64,000 nucleotides of DNA from Lepisosteus oculatus (GCF_040954835.1 NC_090697.1:3918501-3982500); one strand, 5' to 3'. Counted from the stretch's first letter, positions 23,528-36,105 are shown. Notes: generated by a model from the sequence alone, not told the origin. Numbers and translations: made by a program.

Positions 23528-24769
23528 TGTCACGCCCTCTGTCCTTCCCAACATGCGTGACAGAATGCTGAGCCATTTTCGACCCCGCGAGCGGCGTTTT
23601 TTGTTTTTTCCTCAGCTTTTTTTCTTTTTCTCTGGGTTTTTTTTTCGGTTCTTTTATTCTAATCGCAGGATAATACTCCTGACTTCCAAGTCTGTGAGCA
23701 GGTCAGTCTGTGTCATGCTGTTTCGACATACACTCCTGAATAACTGGCTTTCCTCGGGTTGTCTCTCCTGGCATCCGTGATTGAATGTTGAGCTGGCTCT
23801 CCCATCCTTATTGCTGGATATCACTCCGGTCTTCCGTGTCTGTGAGCGGGTCCTGTACCTGGCTTTCCTCGGGTAGATCACTCCGATATCACTGAAAGTA
23901 TTCTAAGCTTATTTCCTCTCCCTTTCTAATCGCTGGATATCACTCCGGTCATCTATGTTTGTGAGCGGGTCCTGTGCCTGGCTTTCCTCGGGTTGTCCAC
24001 TCCGATATCAGCGTTAGTTTGGTGAGTTTTTGGCGGTTCCTCCATTCTCTTTGCTGGATATCTCTCCGGACATCTGTGGCTGTGAGCGGAATATGGTTTG
24101 GGTTTCCTCCGGTTGTCCACTCCGATATCAGTGTTAGAATTTGAATGTGCCTATTGCCCAGTCTGCAGTATTTCCTCCCGGGTTTTTTGTTTTTATTCTT
24201 GTTTTTGCCTGGTGTTTTGATTTTTCACTTCCTGGTTTCCCCTTCTATTTGGTCCCCCTGACCCCTGTGTCTCGGAACTTTTGTTCCTATCTGTTTTTTG
24301 TTGTTTGTCACCCTGGTCTCCCAGGTTTTTGTTTGTTGTGGTTTGTGCTTGTGTACTTGTCTTTTTGTTTTAAGTCTCCGGGGCTCTACTCCACCCCCCC
24401 CTTCCTCTACCCAATAAAGGTTTATACCTGGAGGAGTGGGCAGCTCTCAGCTGTGGACTCCCAGAGGTATCCTTTCAGTTAAATGAGGTTTTACCTCCCC
24501 CCAGTGCTGTCAGGAGCCACCCATTAAAGGGGGGGTACTATCACGCCCTCTGCAGCCAGAGGGCGCTCCTCTTCGCTCAGCATTGACATACAGATATACT
24601 GAAACCCGCCTAGCACCAGGTCACCCCACTTCTGTTACCTGAGGGCATAGGTTTCTATACGGCATTTCCTGAACAGCTTAGCTAGGTATAACCCCCGTCT
24701 CGCCTCTACGCATAGGGTCTTTTCGCTCTCCTGTCATTCCACGGTTCGTCGTTTCCAACATCTGTGACA
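23528..24769 (+). mobile_element. Non-coding Ty3/gypsy-type element
   Basis: Bounded by a perfect target duplication ATTGT (23523-23527 and 24770-24774). Left end TGTCACGCCCTCTG. Right end is an LTR (24539-24769) of the same family as the solo LTR at 20.1 kb, preceded by the polypurine tract TTAAAGGGGGGGTA. The interior has tandem repeats of roughly 120 bp (about 23.66-24.14 kb, unit landmarks GCTGGATATCACTCCGG and TGTGAGCGGGTCCTG) and a T-rich gypsy-like 3' untranslated region. No gag or pol is recognisable. A fossil, internally reduced copy. Confidence 0.75.
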
Positions 24770-25224
24770 ATTGTGTCTAGGCACATGCCTGATTGTATTC
24801 TTTAATACAAAATGTTCTGTGTTCTGGTAAAATCTATTTCATTAACACAATTCCAAACTCACACTGTGCTTGCAGTATAATCCCCATGTTATGTAAATAA
24901 ACTGACTGACTGTATAAGGACTACTGTGATATGTGACTGATATGTGACACTTAAAGTGTCTCTCCTCCTATAAATTGTGAAAGCTGAAAAACAAATGTGA
25001 TAACTAACTTTATTGTATGAAATGATAGCTAAAGTGTGATTTATAACTTAATAAAAAAAATCTCACATAAAGTGAAAGCATGTTAATTTTAACCAGTCCT
25101 TTTATTATGAATATTAAACTATACAATATTTAAATTATGCCTGTTAGTTCTTATCATTTATTGTAAATTTCTGAGATTATCCATTACATTGATTAAAAAA
25201 CAATACACATTTTTTTCTTAGCAT
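24770..25224. other. AT-rich intergenic DNA
   Basis: Nothing recognised between the gypsy-type element and the LINE. Confidence 0.5.
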
Positions 25225-26345
25225 GATCAATATAATGTGCCGAGATTTTGAACATAACTGCAGCTCTCTTGCAAAAACATGGCAACTTAAAAGTTACGAA
25301 TATCAATATCTCTACAGCAATCCTAAACACTGGAGCCCCACAAGGCTGCTGTCTCAGTTGTAGGCTGTACTCCTTGTTCACCTACAACTGCACAGCCACC
25401 TACAGCAGCACCCACATCATTAAAATGCAGATGACACCACTTTTATTGGGCTGATCAACAACAACAATGAGTCTGCATACAGGAGTGAGGTGGAGCATGT
25501 TACAAGATGGTGTCTTGACAACAATCTGGTCAACAAGACAAAATAACTCATTGTGGACTTTAGGAGACCCAGAGAGAGTCTTGCCCCAATTAGCATTAAT
25601 GGCACAGCAGTGGAAACTCTCAGCTGCCTCAGGGTCCTCGGCCTGCAGATCTCCAGCAATCTGGCTTGGACTCACAACATTGTAGCCAGTCTGAAAAAGG
25701 CACAACAGCACTTGCACTTTCTGCGGTGCTTAAAGAAATGCAGCTTGGGGAAGCCGCAACACCATAAAAAGTGTCCTCACTAGTGGCATCACTGTGTGGT
25801 ACAGCAGTTCTACCATGGATGACAGAGGTGCACTAGAAAGGGTTGTGGTTACGGCACAGGGGATCATAGGATGTGATTTACCATCAATCAGTGAGATCTA
25901 CACCATCCATCCCAATCCATCATTCAGGATCCCAGCCATCCTGGCCACAAACTGTTCTCCTCCCTATCCTCTGGCAAGCGGTACTGCACTGTTAAAGAAA
26001 GGACCTCCAGACTCAAGACCAGCTTCTATCCCACTGCAGTACACATCCTCAACAGTTAACTGCAGTCCCTCAATACACATATGTACTATGCACTTTTTGT
26101 ATGGCCTACTGTACCATGAATTTTTGTCTCACTACTACCTGTACATATTTATTGTTCCACAACGTTTTTACATAGTCTACCCTTTTTTTCTCTCAGTCTA
26201 CTACATATTTATTTATTTTACCACAATATATTTATTGCTCCTGTTGTCTACATTGTTGTCTGTTGTACTGTGTTCTGTATGTCCTGAGAGATCATTGTGA
26301 TTAGGAATTCCAATGTTTGTGTACATATGGCAATAAACTACTGTT
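25225..26345 (+). mobile_element. L2-like LINE, 3' part
   Basis: Plus-strand frames carry LINE reverse-transcriptase motifs in order: NTGAPQGCCLSCRLYSLFTY (RT motif before the catalytic site), a diverged KMQMTP where FADDTT is expected, CLDNNLVNKTK with LIVDFRRPRE, INGTAVETLSCLRVLGLQIS, LKKAQQHLHFLRCLKK, and LERVVVTAQGIIGCDLPSI. The 3' end finishes TTGTGTACATATGGCAATAAA, as in L2-type tails. The 5' part is missing, frames shift several times, and the catalytic Asp pair is not readable, so it is dead. Confidence 0.78.
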
Positions 26346-26387
26346 CTCTACTAATCTACTATAGAAAGGAGATTGGGAAAGATGTGG

Positions 26388-26663
26388 CTTTTGGGAGGCA
26401 TAAAGCAAACACCTGTCAAATACTTCACACTTCATATCACTGTGGGTGTAACCTATTACCAGAGATTAGGGAATAAATGTTTGATTGTCAAATCCCATCT
26501 TAATAAATCCAAGCAGCAGACAAACACTGTATGCAACATACAGTATGAACATCTGGTATAATGATGCACATCTAGTTTAAACTATGTGAAGTCTATAAGA
26601 GAACTTGTGATATAGAATATAATTTTTATTTTTTCATTATTTTAGTATAAGGGTGGCAACAAG
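26388..26663 (+). promoter_or_regulatory. Promoter and untranslated first exon of TAAR gene 3
   Basis: CTTTTGGGAGGCAT (26388-26401), CACTGTGGGTGTAACCTATT (from 26438), the TATA-like GAATAAATGT (26471-26480), then a leader ending at the splice donor CAACAAG|GTAGGT with GT at 26664. The corresponding acceptor is TTCAAG ending at 27881 or 27899, giving an intron of about 1.2 kb. The module is shared with genes 2 and 6 and the ghost gene. Transcription start is inferred from the TATA position. Confidence 0.7.
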
Positions 26664-27925
26664 GTAGGTTATACTATACATGTATACTGTATTACAACAG
26701 ACAATTTTATTCTGAAGGAAATAAAATGTAAACTACAGAGTAGAAAATCTAAGATTTAAACTTGCATAAAATGAGGATTATGTTCTTTAATTAGGTACTG
26801 TATACATGAATGAATATTTTCAGGTTTCTATGCAATACTGAAATACCGTGACTAAAATATTATAAGCAGAGCTATGACTATACTGTACATTACAGAAAGA
26901 AATAGCTAACCCCAAAAAAATGTTTAGCTTTTATTATATTGCATGTAAAATGGATTTAAAGTTGGATTTGTGTTGTCACATTTCTTTTCTATTTAATTAA
27001 TTTGCTGGTAATGGTAAATATTTTTTAAATATTTTTTAATAATAATTACTAGCTCAACTTTAAATATATCAGCAAATCTATACAGTAAAGAAAATAATAG
27101 GTCATATTCAAAGTTTATTAGTAAAGGCAGAACATATAATTTGCAATAAATATGGAATAATAAAGAAGAACAAGAAGCAAAGAACACAATGGAATTTTGA
27201 ATCTCTAATTCCATGGAATTAGAAACAGGAACTAATAGGACATGATTTTGAGGACATTTGGAACAATATGCCAATGTCAATCATAAACAATATTATAGGC
27301 ATAATTAAGAACAGAGTACAAACAGACAGAAAATAAAAGTTAAAACATAAGCATACAGAATATTAAATCATTTTAGATACATTGATTATATGGTGAAATG
27401 TATACATTTACCAGAACATTAGTAAGTGCAATTTATTACCTACCTTCATTAACCTGTTGTTATTTATTTTATTATTTCTTAAATGTATTCTTTCTTAGCT
27501 GCTGTAAAGTCTTGAACTTTGTCATAAAAGCTTCTGTATGACCTCTTGAAAATTTCCTCCTAACTTTCCTGAGTGTAGCTATCAACTACTGGTCATGAGA
27601 TACTTGTCTTAAATCTTCAAGTTCTTCTGCTACTTACTTTATCATTGTATTGACAAGACTTCACTCTGTTTCAACCATATTAAATAGATAATATTCATTT
27701 TATCTGATTCAATAATAATTATTATATTATTTATAAGAATTGTATTAAGTGTTTTTGTGTGTGTTTGTGAAAAGTTACAACACTGGATTATCTCAGTGCA
27801 ACCAATAAAATGTTATGTGAATGCACCTGGGGCATTTAAATTTAAATTATTTTAAATACATCTTGTTTGTGTGTGTTCAAGGAACTAACTAACTTCAAGC
27901 ACATCACGTATTGGGGAGTTTCAAT

Positions 27926-28948
27926 ATGAATTCAACAGAAGTCATTGAAGAGATGCAGTACTGTTTTCAGCACCTGAAAGGATCATGTCCAAAAGTACGC
28001 AGGCTTGCAGTTATTAAAGTTGCTATGTACGTGTTTATGGCTGGAACAATATTTGTGGCAGTATGTGGAAATTGTATGGTGATTATTTCCATTTCACATT
28101 TCAAACAACTTCATTCTCCATCTAATTTCCTTATCCTTTCTTTAGGATGTGTTGATTGCTTGCTAGGATCACTTATTATGCCTTACAGCATGATAAGATC
28201 TGTAGAAAGCTGCTGGTATTTTGGAGAAATATTTTGTGCAATACATTCCAGTCTTGATATGATGATGTCAATAGCATCTATTTTACATCTTGGTTTCATT
28301 GCTGCTGATCGATATTTTGCAATATGTGATCCTCTAAGGTATAGAAATAAAATGACCATGTTTAATATAACTCTTTTTATTGTTATAAGCTGGCTTTTTT
28401 CTTTTGCATTTGGTTTTGGGGTGGTGCTCTCCAAGGTTAATTTAGCAGGCATTGAGGAGTTTGTTGTTTCAAGCTCTTGTGTTGGCGCATGTATTGTAAT
28501 TCTTAATAAAGAGTGGGGGATGCTGTCTGCATCAGTAGCATTCATTATTCCAGGAACAGTGATGATATCGCTTTACATAAAGATATTTTTTGTTGCTAGA
28601 AGGCATGCCAGAGTCATAAATGCAGCAGCTCCAGTTGATGATAAAAGCAGCATAGCTGATAAAAGGGAAAAAAAAGCTGCAAAGACATTAGGTATCGTAA
28701 TAGGAGTTTTCCTCCTCTGTTGGTTACCGTTTTTTATTACTATTATTATTGATCCTTTCATTGATTTTTCTACACCTGTAATTGTATTTGATACCCTCAT
28801 GTGGTTAGGCTACTTTAATTCTGCCTGCAATCCCATGATTTATGGATTTTTTTATCCCTGGTTTCAGAAAGCCTTTAAAATAGTTGTAACAGGGAAGGTT
28901 TTCTGTGTTGGTTCTTCATCAATAAATCTCTTCACAGACAAATATTAA
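27926..28948 (+). CDS. Trace amine-associated receptor (gene 3)
   Basis: Class A GPCR of 340 aa with the MNST start (Asn2 glycosylation site). Landmarks: Cys13 and Cys21, Asp111 (3.32), DRY 128-130, ECL2 CVGAC 185-189, Ser201 at 5.42, CWLPFF with Trp266 (6.48), Tyr296 (7.43), NPMIY 302-306. The third intracellular loop is five residues shorter than in gene 2 and lacks its HKRK stretch. Single acidic anchor plus Ser5.42 fits a monoamine receptor. It is the nearest visible relative of the ghost gene at 32-36.7 kb, since promoter, intron and 3' flank all align. Candidate poly(A) signal at 29162. Preceding non-ATG codons extend the frame slightly but carry no start. Confidence 0.95.
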   Translation: MNSTEVIEEMQYCFQHLKGSCPKVRRLAVIKVAMYVFMAGTIFVAVCGNCMVIISISHFKQLHSPSNFLILSLGCVDCLLGSLIMPYSMIRSVESCWYFGEIFCAIHSSLDMMMSIASILHLGFIAADRYFAICDPLRYRNKMTMFNITLFIVISWLFSFAFGFGVVLSKVNLAGIEEFVVSSSCVGACIVILNKEWGMLSASVAFIIPGTVMISLYIKIFFVARRHARVINAAAPVDDKSSIADKREKKAAKTLGIVIGVFLLCWLPFFITIIIDPFIDFSTPVIVFDTLMWLGYFNSACNPMIYGFFYPWFQKAFKIVVTGKVFCVGSSSINLFTDKY

Positions 28949-30311
28949 TGCAAAATGCTATGATGTCATACAGTGTTTCCATGTTGAGTTACAGTAGTTC
29001 ACATACTGTTTCCCAAAGCTACACGCTATTTTAATCATGACAGTAAAGATTATTACAAAATGCATAGTAGCAAATATCACCATAGTAGATGATACTATGA
29101 TACTATATGATAAACAAGACTATATTGACTAAACAAGACCATAAATGACTTCACAGTGCTGAATAAAGACATTTTATTTACAGGAGATCACTCCTGTAAA
29201 GAAGCAAAAGAAGTTCTAGTGACCAGGTTTGATTTGTCAAGACATTTGATCTAACTTTCATGGTAAATTATGTGCAAACTCATAAAAGAGCATGGAAAGA
29301 AATCATGCATATGATTCAGTAATGTTCTATAATATAGTAATATTACATGTACAACACATACTGGACAATGTTAATTAAATATGTAAATAGGATAACTGGA
29401 CAAACATATTTCATGTTACTTAGGCATACTTTATTTTATATTACTACTTTTCATTCCTAATAACCTTTTAGGGAAAATTATTCATGGAATCTTTTGAAAT
29501 GTTATATTGAGGAACATTTATTTGAAAACTTAAAAACTGCAGAACAACTTTAAAGTGGAATTTAAGTATAAGAATAAGTTATATCCTCCTAACGAATAGC
29601 TTGTCCAGAAAATATTAAATAAAATGTTTTTTGCTTTGTTTTTTAAACGGTGACACACAATTTAATTATACACATTTATAACTATTATAATAAATGGGTA
29701 TAAGATATTTTATTTTAATTGAGAACATGGATTTCCTGACTTGTAACAATTATTATCAATAAAAGTAATAATAATCCTCCACTTTTTTGGAAAAAACCTG
29801 TATGAGTTTGTTTCTCTTTAATGCTTTGTGAACTGAAGTCTTTCTGTTCTCCACCTTTCAGACTTAACAGTAACACATGGTACTTGTTGTTGCTCACACT
29901 GAAGCACAGATCTGTTTTACTAATGTAGTTGACCTCTAGTTTAAACTATTGTTTGATTAAAACATTTTTATGTTTGTGAACAAAATTTCTGTCAGACTTC
30001 CATTATTTAATTGCATGTATATAATAAATATATTACAAAACTTTATTTTATGTGTATTTTATTTACAAAAAATCTAGAATTTAATAAATGTTTAAGGAAG
30101 TGAATGATAAAACGTATTGTATCACAAAATAAATTATAAAAATAAAAAAAATACATTGTTCTCAATAAAATGAAAATTAAATGAGGAATGAAATCAAATG
30201 TTCTTAAAAAGTTTTTAAATGGTGACCAAAGATAATCTAACAATTAACTGGCAAAATCCTGCAATCAGTCTTAATTTCTATAAATGTGTACTGTATTTAT
30301 ACTGCAATACC
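28949..30311. other. AT-rich intergenic DNA
   Basis: 3' flank of gene 3, no other gene. The first 120 bp are the reference for the 3' flank match of the ghost gene. Confidence 0.5.
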
Positions 30312-30930
30312 ATCCAGAATACGACTACCAGGGGGTGGAGCTTCTCTTTAGAGAGGGGCCATTACTAGATGACCACATCTGAAGGAACTATAACACAAGA
30401 AGCAGCTGTGGGCATTCAGAAAACACCAGACCAGGAGTGAGACAGTACCTCCCATATTTATACTGTATGTTGCCTTATGAAGAAATATTTTATGCATCAA
30501 AGTATTTAACGAAGATATTACTAATAGTATTAATAATGAATTACCTTGGACAAGCTGTAAGCTCAAAGTATTACCCTGGTCCACTTACTTTGTAACCGTC
30601 TTTGTAAACGAAAGTACAATTTTTTCATGGACAAAAAGTAACACCACAGCATTTAGTTGATCCGATCACATATTCGTTTCCAATCATACAAAGTAAGTTT
30701 TGAGAATCTCCGGATTCACCATGCCTTTCACATGCTCATAAATGATATTAATTTAGGAATATAAACATATCATGTAAACTGCATATGGCTGGTCTTGGTA
30801 GTTTAAAGAAAAAATACACACCAGTATTCCACTTTCTCCCTAAACACTTTAAGCATCAAAGTCTTACATGTGGTTATTTTGGAAACGTTTCTACCTTTTT
30901 ATGTAGAACATTTCAAATTAATGTAGATCA
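30312..30930 (+). repeat. Repeat family R1, copy C
   Basis: Shares GGTGGAGCTTC, AACGAAGATATTACTAATAG, TTACCTTGGACAAGCTGTAA, TCCAATCATACAAAG and CACATGCTCATAAATGATA with copy A. The part before the GGTGGAGC landmark is mostly absent, and about 130 unrelated bases lie at 30345-30480. Confidence 0.6.
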
Positions 30931-30984
30931 TAAAAAGATGATCAGGTCAGAGCAGCAGACCCTGGAAAACCATGAGCCCTCATG

Positions 30985-31873
30985 AGAATAATAATTAATA
31001 ATAATTGCTTACACTTATATAGCACTTTTCTGGACACTCCACTCACAGCGCTTTACAGAAAATGGGGTCTCCCCTCCACCACCACCACTGTGCAGCCCCG
31101 CCTGGATGATGAGGTGGCAGCCATAGATTATAAGGAGACCATGATTGGCAAAGGCCATAGGGAAATTTGGCCAGGACACTGAGGTGATACCCTGGGATTA
31201 TTAATGAACACGGAGAGCAGACAAATAAAGCAGATAAAAAAATTCTAAACAAAATAAAACAAAGTCTCTCAATAAACTTTTTAAATCCAATCCTGGTTTC
31301 CAACCATGTTTCATTTACCCGATAAAATACTGCAGATCCCGAAGAAGGTGCAATGCAAATGATTTCTGGGAGAAATATAAAGAAAGAATAAAGTTTCTAG
31401 ATTTCTGAGACATAAAAACACAAGAACAGTTACAAACAAGATAAGGTCATTCTGTCCATCTATCCAGTTCGGTAGTTAACCTTTAATTGATGTTGTGAGA
31501 TAACATCATCATGGAAAATGTGGTAAGGACAGCCCAAAGAAAATATGTAATATTGCTTGCAAAGAAAAGAAATAAAACATTTTAGAACACCTGAGTTTTC
31601 AGAACATTTAGTGAAACACCGCAGACGTTTGAAATTAGCCGTAATAACCATAAAAAGCAAATGCAAAGACTGTGCCTCTTTGCTACTCAAAGGGACTGTT
31701 TCAATGTGAGTTACAGACCCCAACATTTATACATTTACACATCAATGAAACTGCTGCTACCTGTGTTTATCATACATTACTACAGGATGTGTAGATACTA
31801 TACACAGCTGTCATGAAGAAATATAGGCTACAAACAGTTTACTAAAATCAGGTGCCATTGATGATTCATTGTT
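30985..31873 (+). repeat. 0.9-kb block repeated at 43.7 and 56.3 kb
   Basis: Starts with a common fish repeat (ATTGCTTACACTTATATAGC, GCTTTACAGAAAATGGGG, CCACCACCACCA, GGCCAGGACACTGAGG) and continues through unclassified DNA to CAGGTGCCATTGATGATTC. Nearly the same sequence recurs at 43735-44607 and, shortened, at 56336-56822. It therefore predates or took part in the segmental duplication. Confidence 0.7.
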
Positions 31874-32100
31874 CCAGCAACAAAAACTTTGATCATTAAG
31901 CAGGATATTAGTATAATTTTATTTTAGATATACAGGTATCATGTTAAAGTTAATGTAAAAAGGAAGTTGTTTAAGAAGGTATATTTCTGTGTCTACCCAA
32001 ATGTAGCATTTGGTGAATTACAATTAAAGATAAAGCAGTTGCAATACTATCAGTTTCGTCTTATTCACTGTATAAAAAGATTAACAGACATGAGCAAAGA

Positions 32101-32396
32101 GATGGCTTTTGGGAGACATCAAGCAATAGAGCTTTAAGATAAGCAAACACCTATCAAAACCCACTCAGAACACTGTGGGTGTAACCTGTTTCCATAGATA
32201 AGAATATAAATAGTTAATATTAATAAATTAACTATTTATTAATAAATCCAAGTAACTGTTAAATAACATATGCAAAAATGAAGCATCCAGTATGATTATA
32301 TAAATCTAATATAAACTTTGTGTGAAAGTTCTCCAAGTTGCTGTTAATATAGTTATTCTATTACTTACTGTACTTTAGAGTAAAGGTGGCAACAAG
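32101..32396 (+). promoter_or_regulatory. Orphan TAAR promoter and first exon
   Basis: CTTTTGGGAGACAT (32107-32120), CACTGTGGGTGTAACCTGTT (32171-32190), TATA-like GAATATAAATA (32202-32212) and the donor CAACAAG|GTAGGT with GT at 32397, in the same order as upstream of genes 3 and 6. No receptor exon follows. The next receptor, at 40.2 kb, has its own different promoter. See the ghost pseudogene entry. Confidence 0.65.
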
Positions 32397-33419
32397 GTAG
32401 GTTAAACCTGAACATTTCTTTAAAGCAAAACAAAAATATGATTTACAGGGTAGAAAAAAAGTTTAAAACATTTAACAAAATCATATGTTCTGAGGGGTAG
32501 TCAATAATTTATTTGTATTATGAACAGTATAAACACTAAAGTGTTGCAAGTTTCTAAGCAATACTGAAGCATTGTGGCTGAAATATCATTTATAGAGCTT
32601 TTAAGGTGCAGAACGAAAAAAAAAACTCACACCTCTAGCTTTCACTAAATTGCATGTGCATGCCCATTGTGTGTGTCTGTTTGGTTATATGTTTATTTGT
32701 TCGCGTTTTACACAAAGCGAATCTGTTTAAGTAAATCAAAAGAGTAAAAATTAAAAGCTAGGTAAATGTTTGACATACAGTATCCATTGAGATGTTTCTT
32801 GATGGAAACATCCAAGAAAAAGACGAAAAGGCCTAGAATCAGGGGAGGAATTTAGAATGTTTTTGACATTTTGGAATTGTTTTGTAACAATATTACAATA
32901 TCAACCATAACAATATACAGGCAGTACTAAGAACTTGTAATGGCTAACAAAATAAAAAAGGTCTTACACAATGTTAATTGTATACTGTATGTATACCGCC
33001 TTACAGTATGAATAACAGTCTGTCGATAACTGGGTGAGTGCAATTATTTAGCTATCTACAGTAACCCGTTGTTATATTTCTCATCTTCTCTTTTTCAATA
33101 TATTGTTTCCTGTTTCATCTGAAAATGTTAAATTAGCTTTCTTGAAAAAATTACCCCATCAGATATGTTCCTGTGTATATTCTCTAGTAAATTATCTTTT
33201 AGACTTGTAATGTTCTAGAATTGTCTAGAGATGTACAGTAATATTTTTCACAAGTCTTTCACCTTTCTTTTCTTTTTTTGATTCACTAAACTTCAAAACA
33301 CAAATAATGGATTTCTTTGCAAGTCATCTCATGCTGTAGTTTTGTTGTTCAAGAGCTTTTTTGACATATACATCTGGAATACTGATTGATGAAAATGTTT
33401 GGTTTTGAATGCAATTCAC

Positions 33420-33760
33420 TGTCAAAGTGCAATGAAATACAATATGCTGGACAGTATGCTTCTCAAAGTGCTTTACAGGATAACAACAACAATAACAACA
33501 ACAATTTACAAGTTCTGGGAGGAAGAACTGACAGAACAAAACTGATACTGAGTCACTTTGTCTGCATTGTTGGTAAACAAACCGGTTTCACAGGTATTTT
33601 CAACCCCCAGTAAATTCAAAAGTCACAAGATTTCGAAACACGAGGGCAGTGTAGCGGTCGGCTCTGGCTTTCCCATCTATGCCGAGGCACTGCAAGTCCC
33701 CGTTACCCCCATTTTGATTGAAATCGCAAACTCGTGTTTAATTAAATGTCTTTATTGATT
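33420..33760. repeat. Dispersed-repeat patchwork, partly shared with 59.0-59.4 kb
   Basis: CTTCTCAAAGTGCTTTACAGG with an AAC-rich run (33455-33510) is the common end of a fish retroposon. CTCTGGCTTTCCCATCTA and GGTTTCACAGGTATTTTCAA recur at 59.3-59.4 kb. The order of the pieces differs between the two sites. Family unknown. Confidence 0.5.
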
Positions 33761-34062
33761 CACAATCTGACAAATGCAACGTAAATTGTTGTCTTTGTCT
33801 TCTAAGTATCTTAATAAACTTTCAGCATAGCTTTCTCCCCGTTTAGATGTATTTTTCTTGGAATCTTGGGATCAAACATGGAAAGATTAGATTGTAATCA
33901 TTTTTATTTTTTAAATACATTTTAGAAAAGTGTAATCTATACTAAAAAGCTGTATTTATTTAATATCACTTGATAGTTATATTAATAAAGATAAGAATTC
34001 AAGTTGATACTGTTTAGACTTTTAATTATTTTTAACTGTATTACAGAATCATATACATGCTT

Positions 34063-34745
34063 AAAAGAGAAGAGAGAAAATGCAATGTTTCGGCTGTGAA
34101 GCCTTCTTCAGTTGTGAGGGTCTTCAGCTCAAAATGAAATGCTGAAATGTAATGTAGGCTCTGAACGGGTTCGACAATGGGGTTGCTTGAGGTCACTGCC
34201 TTTCATCTGAAATCCTGCTTGAATCCTGCTAAACTAAAAATTAGACACAAGAAGAGAAGAGGCTCTGGTGAAATTTCTCTGTGAACTGAAGAGTTAAAGT
34301 GTAAAGTGTCTCCTCCTTTTAACAGGAAGAGACATGGTGCTTTAAACGAGAGTGTGGCATTACTTTTTGTCAATGAAAATGTGTGTGTGTCTCTCTCTCT
34401 GTGTCTCTCTCATGAGATGCCTCACCCTGTTCAATCCATTGGAAAAAAGAAAAGGAGCATAACGCGTCTGATGGTCATAAACAATATTAATTTAGGAATA
34501 GCATCAGAGATATTTTTAACTGCACTGCATCGGAGAGAATACCATAGCGCGTTTTTTTTACTCCCTTGTGGAAACAGGCTCCCATAAGAATCAGTACACT
34601 GTAGCTTCGGGGAAATACATTTTTCCTGCATTAAAGTTTAACCCGTTCAGAGCGCCTTACATTACAAACTCCAAGCATTTCATTTTGAGCTGACGATCCT
34701 CACACCTGAAGAAGGATTCACAGCCGAAACGTTGCAGTATTGTAT
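34063..34745. repeat. Large inverted repeat with Penelope-like tails in both arms
   Basis: The left arm (about 34068-34193) contains a minus-strand tail segment (AATGTTTCGGCTGTGAAGCC) followed by AGCTCAAAATGAAATGCTGA and GAACGGGTTCGAC. The right arm (about 34636-34733) has the complements: AACCCGTTCAGAGC, AGCATTTCATTTTGAGCTGA, then CACCTGAAGAAGG and CACAGCCGAAACGTTG. Between the arms lie about 440 bp with a TC/TG run near 34380-34412 and a small R1-like piece. Confidence 0.6.
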
Positions 34746-34978
34746 TGCAGTAAATGTTTATATCATTATATCTAATTTTTTATTTCTTTTTTAAAAATTA
34801 AAAAAATCATTTGCCCAGCCTAAGAGGGGGGGGTCTGCTCTCATTGATAGCTGACACTCCTCCATACACTAAAGTGAAAAATTAATAACACCAATGTAAA
34901 CATCGTATTTACAATTTGTTGATAATAAAAATGTTAAGTTTTCTAAAGTCTTTCTCAGTCAAGTATGATAATGTACCT

Positions 34979-35020
34979 AGGGAGCTGTGTAAGCATGTGT
35001 AGGCAGCAAAAGATCAGCTA
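34979..35020 (-). mobile_element. Short Penelope-like tail end
   Basis: GGGAGCTGTGTAAGCATGTG followed by TAGGCAGCAAAAGATCAGC is a diverged copy of the extreme tail end only. Confidence 0.45.
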
Positions 35021-35172
35021 TACTGGGAAGATGCGACACTGAAGATATTAGATATTATGAAGTGGTGAAACAGCGATACACATATCAATAGATAAATAAA
35101 CTATCTATCTATAAACTAAATAAATAAACTACAATAAACTACTGTTTGTGTTACAGTACATGAATATAATTA

Positions 35173-35532
35173 GTTCAGGTGGGTAGCTGCGTCAGCATGC
35201 GTAGGCTGCAAAGGAACAAGTAATAGGTTTCCATGCTGAAAAAAAGAAGAAAGAGAACACAACGTTTCAGCCGTGGAGCCTTCTTCAGGTGTGAGAGAGA
35301 CAGGGCAGTAGGCAAAGGTAAAGTAGCGGGAGAACAAAGGTTGGGAGGGAGGAGGAGCGAGAGGCGGGAGCAGGGGACAGAAAGAGAGGCCAATCAAGAG
35401 GTGTGAAGTCAGAATGGGTGCAGAGAGGTGTGAAATGAAACTTCCAATGAATGGAGAAAATTTAAAAGAACAGTAGTCTGTCGTTAAGGGAAGGGAGAAT
35501 GTGTGATCCTCATGAATATATGAATATATCCG
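35173..35532 (-). mobile_element. Penelope-like element, 3' end
   Basis: Minus-strand copy of the 3' end: the tail GGTGGGTAGCTGCGTCAGC at the left, the AACGTTTCAGCCGTGGAGCC and CTTCTTCAGGTGTGA segment, then the same C-rich stretch as in the 37.1-37.6 kb copy. It is flanked by CATGAATATAATTA at 35159-35172 and 35533-35546, a 14-bp target duplication. Severe truncation at the 5' side is usual for this class. Confidence 0.75.
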
Positions 35533-36105
35533 CATGAATATAATTATATCGTTATTAATTTCTTTAGATACACGATTCCATATTATATATTATATTAATC
35601 AAATTCTAAAAGTATGCTTGTTTACTCCGATATCAAGCGTATTCGCAGAAAAACTATCACTTTTCTCACAAAGTACTGTATACTGTATAAACCTACAGTG
35701 ACATGGTCATAAGGAGCAAGGAGCACGTAAAAAATAACCACATGTAAGACTTTGAGGCTTAAAATGTTTAGGGAGAAATGGATTACTGGTGTGTATTTTT
35801 TCTTTAAAATACCAAGACCAGCCATATACAGTACAGTTTACATACGGTAATATGTTTATGTTCCTAAACTAATATCTTTTATGAGCATGTGAAAGGCATG
35901 GTGAATCAGAGATTCTCAAGAATTACTTTGTATGATTGGAAACAAATGCATGATCGGCTCAATGAAATGCTGTGGTGTTACTTTTGTGTTACTTTTCATC
36001 AATGAAAAAATAAAGTATTTTTGTTTACAAAGACAGTTACAAAGAATGTGGACCAGGGTAATACTTTGAGTTTACAGCTTGTCCAAGGTCATTCATTATT
36101 AATAT

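Noticed and set aside
25794-26300. 168-codon plus-strand frame as a separate gene
   Set aside because: Its first part is the end of the LINE reverse-transcriptase region and the rest is the LINE 3' untranslated sequence.
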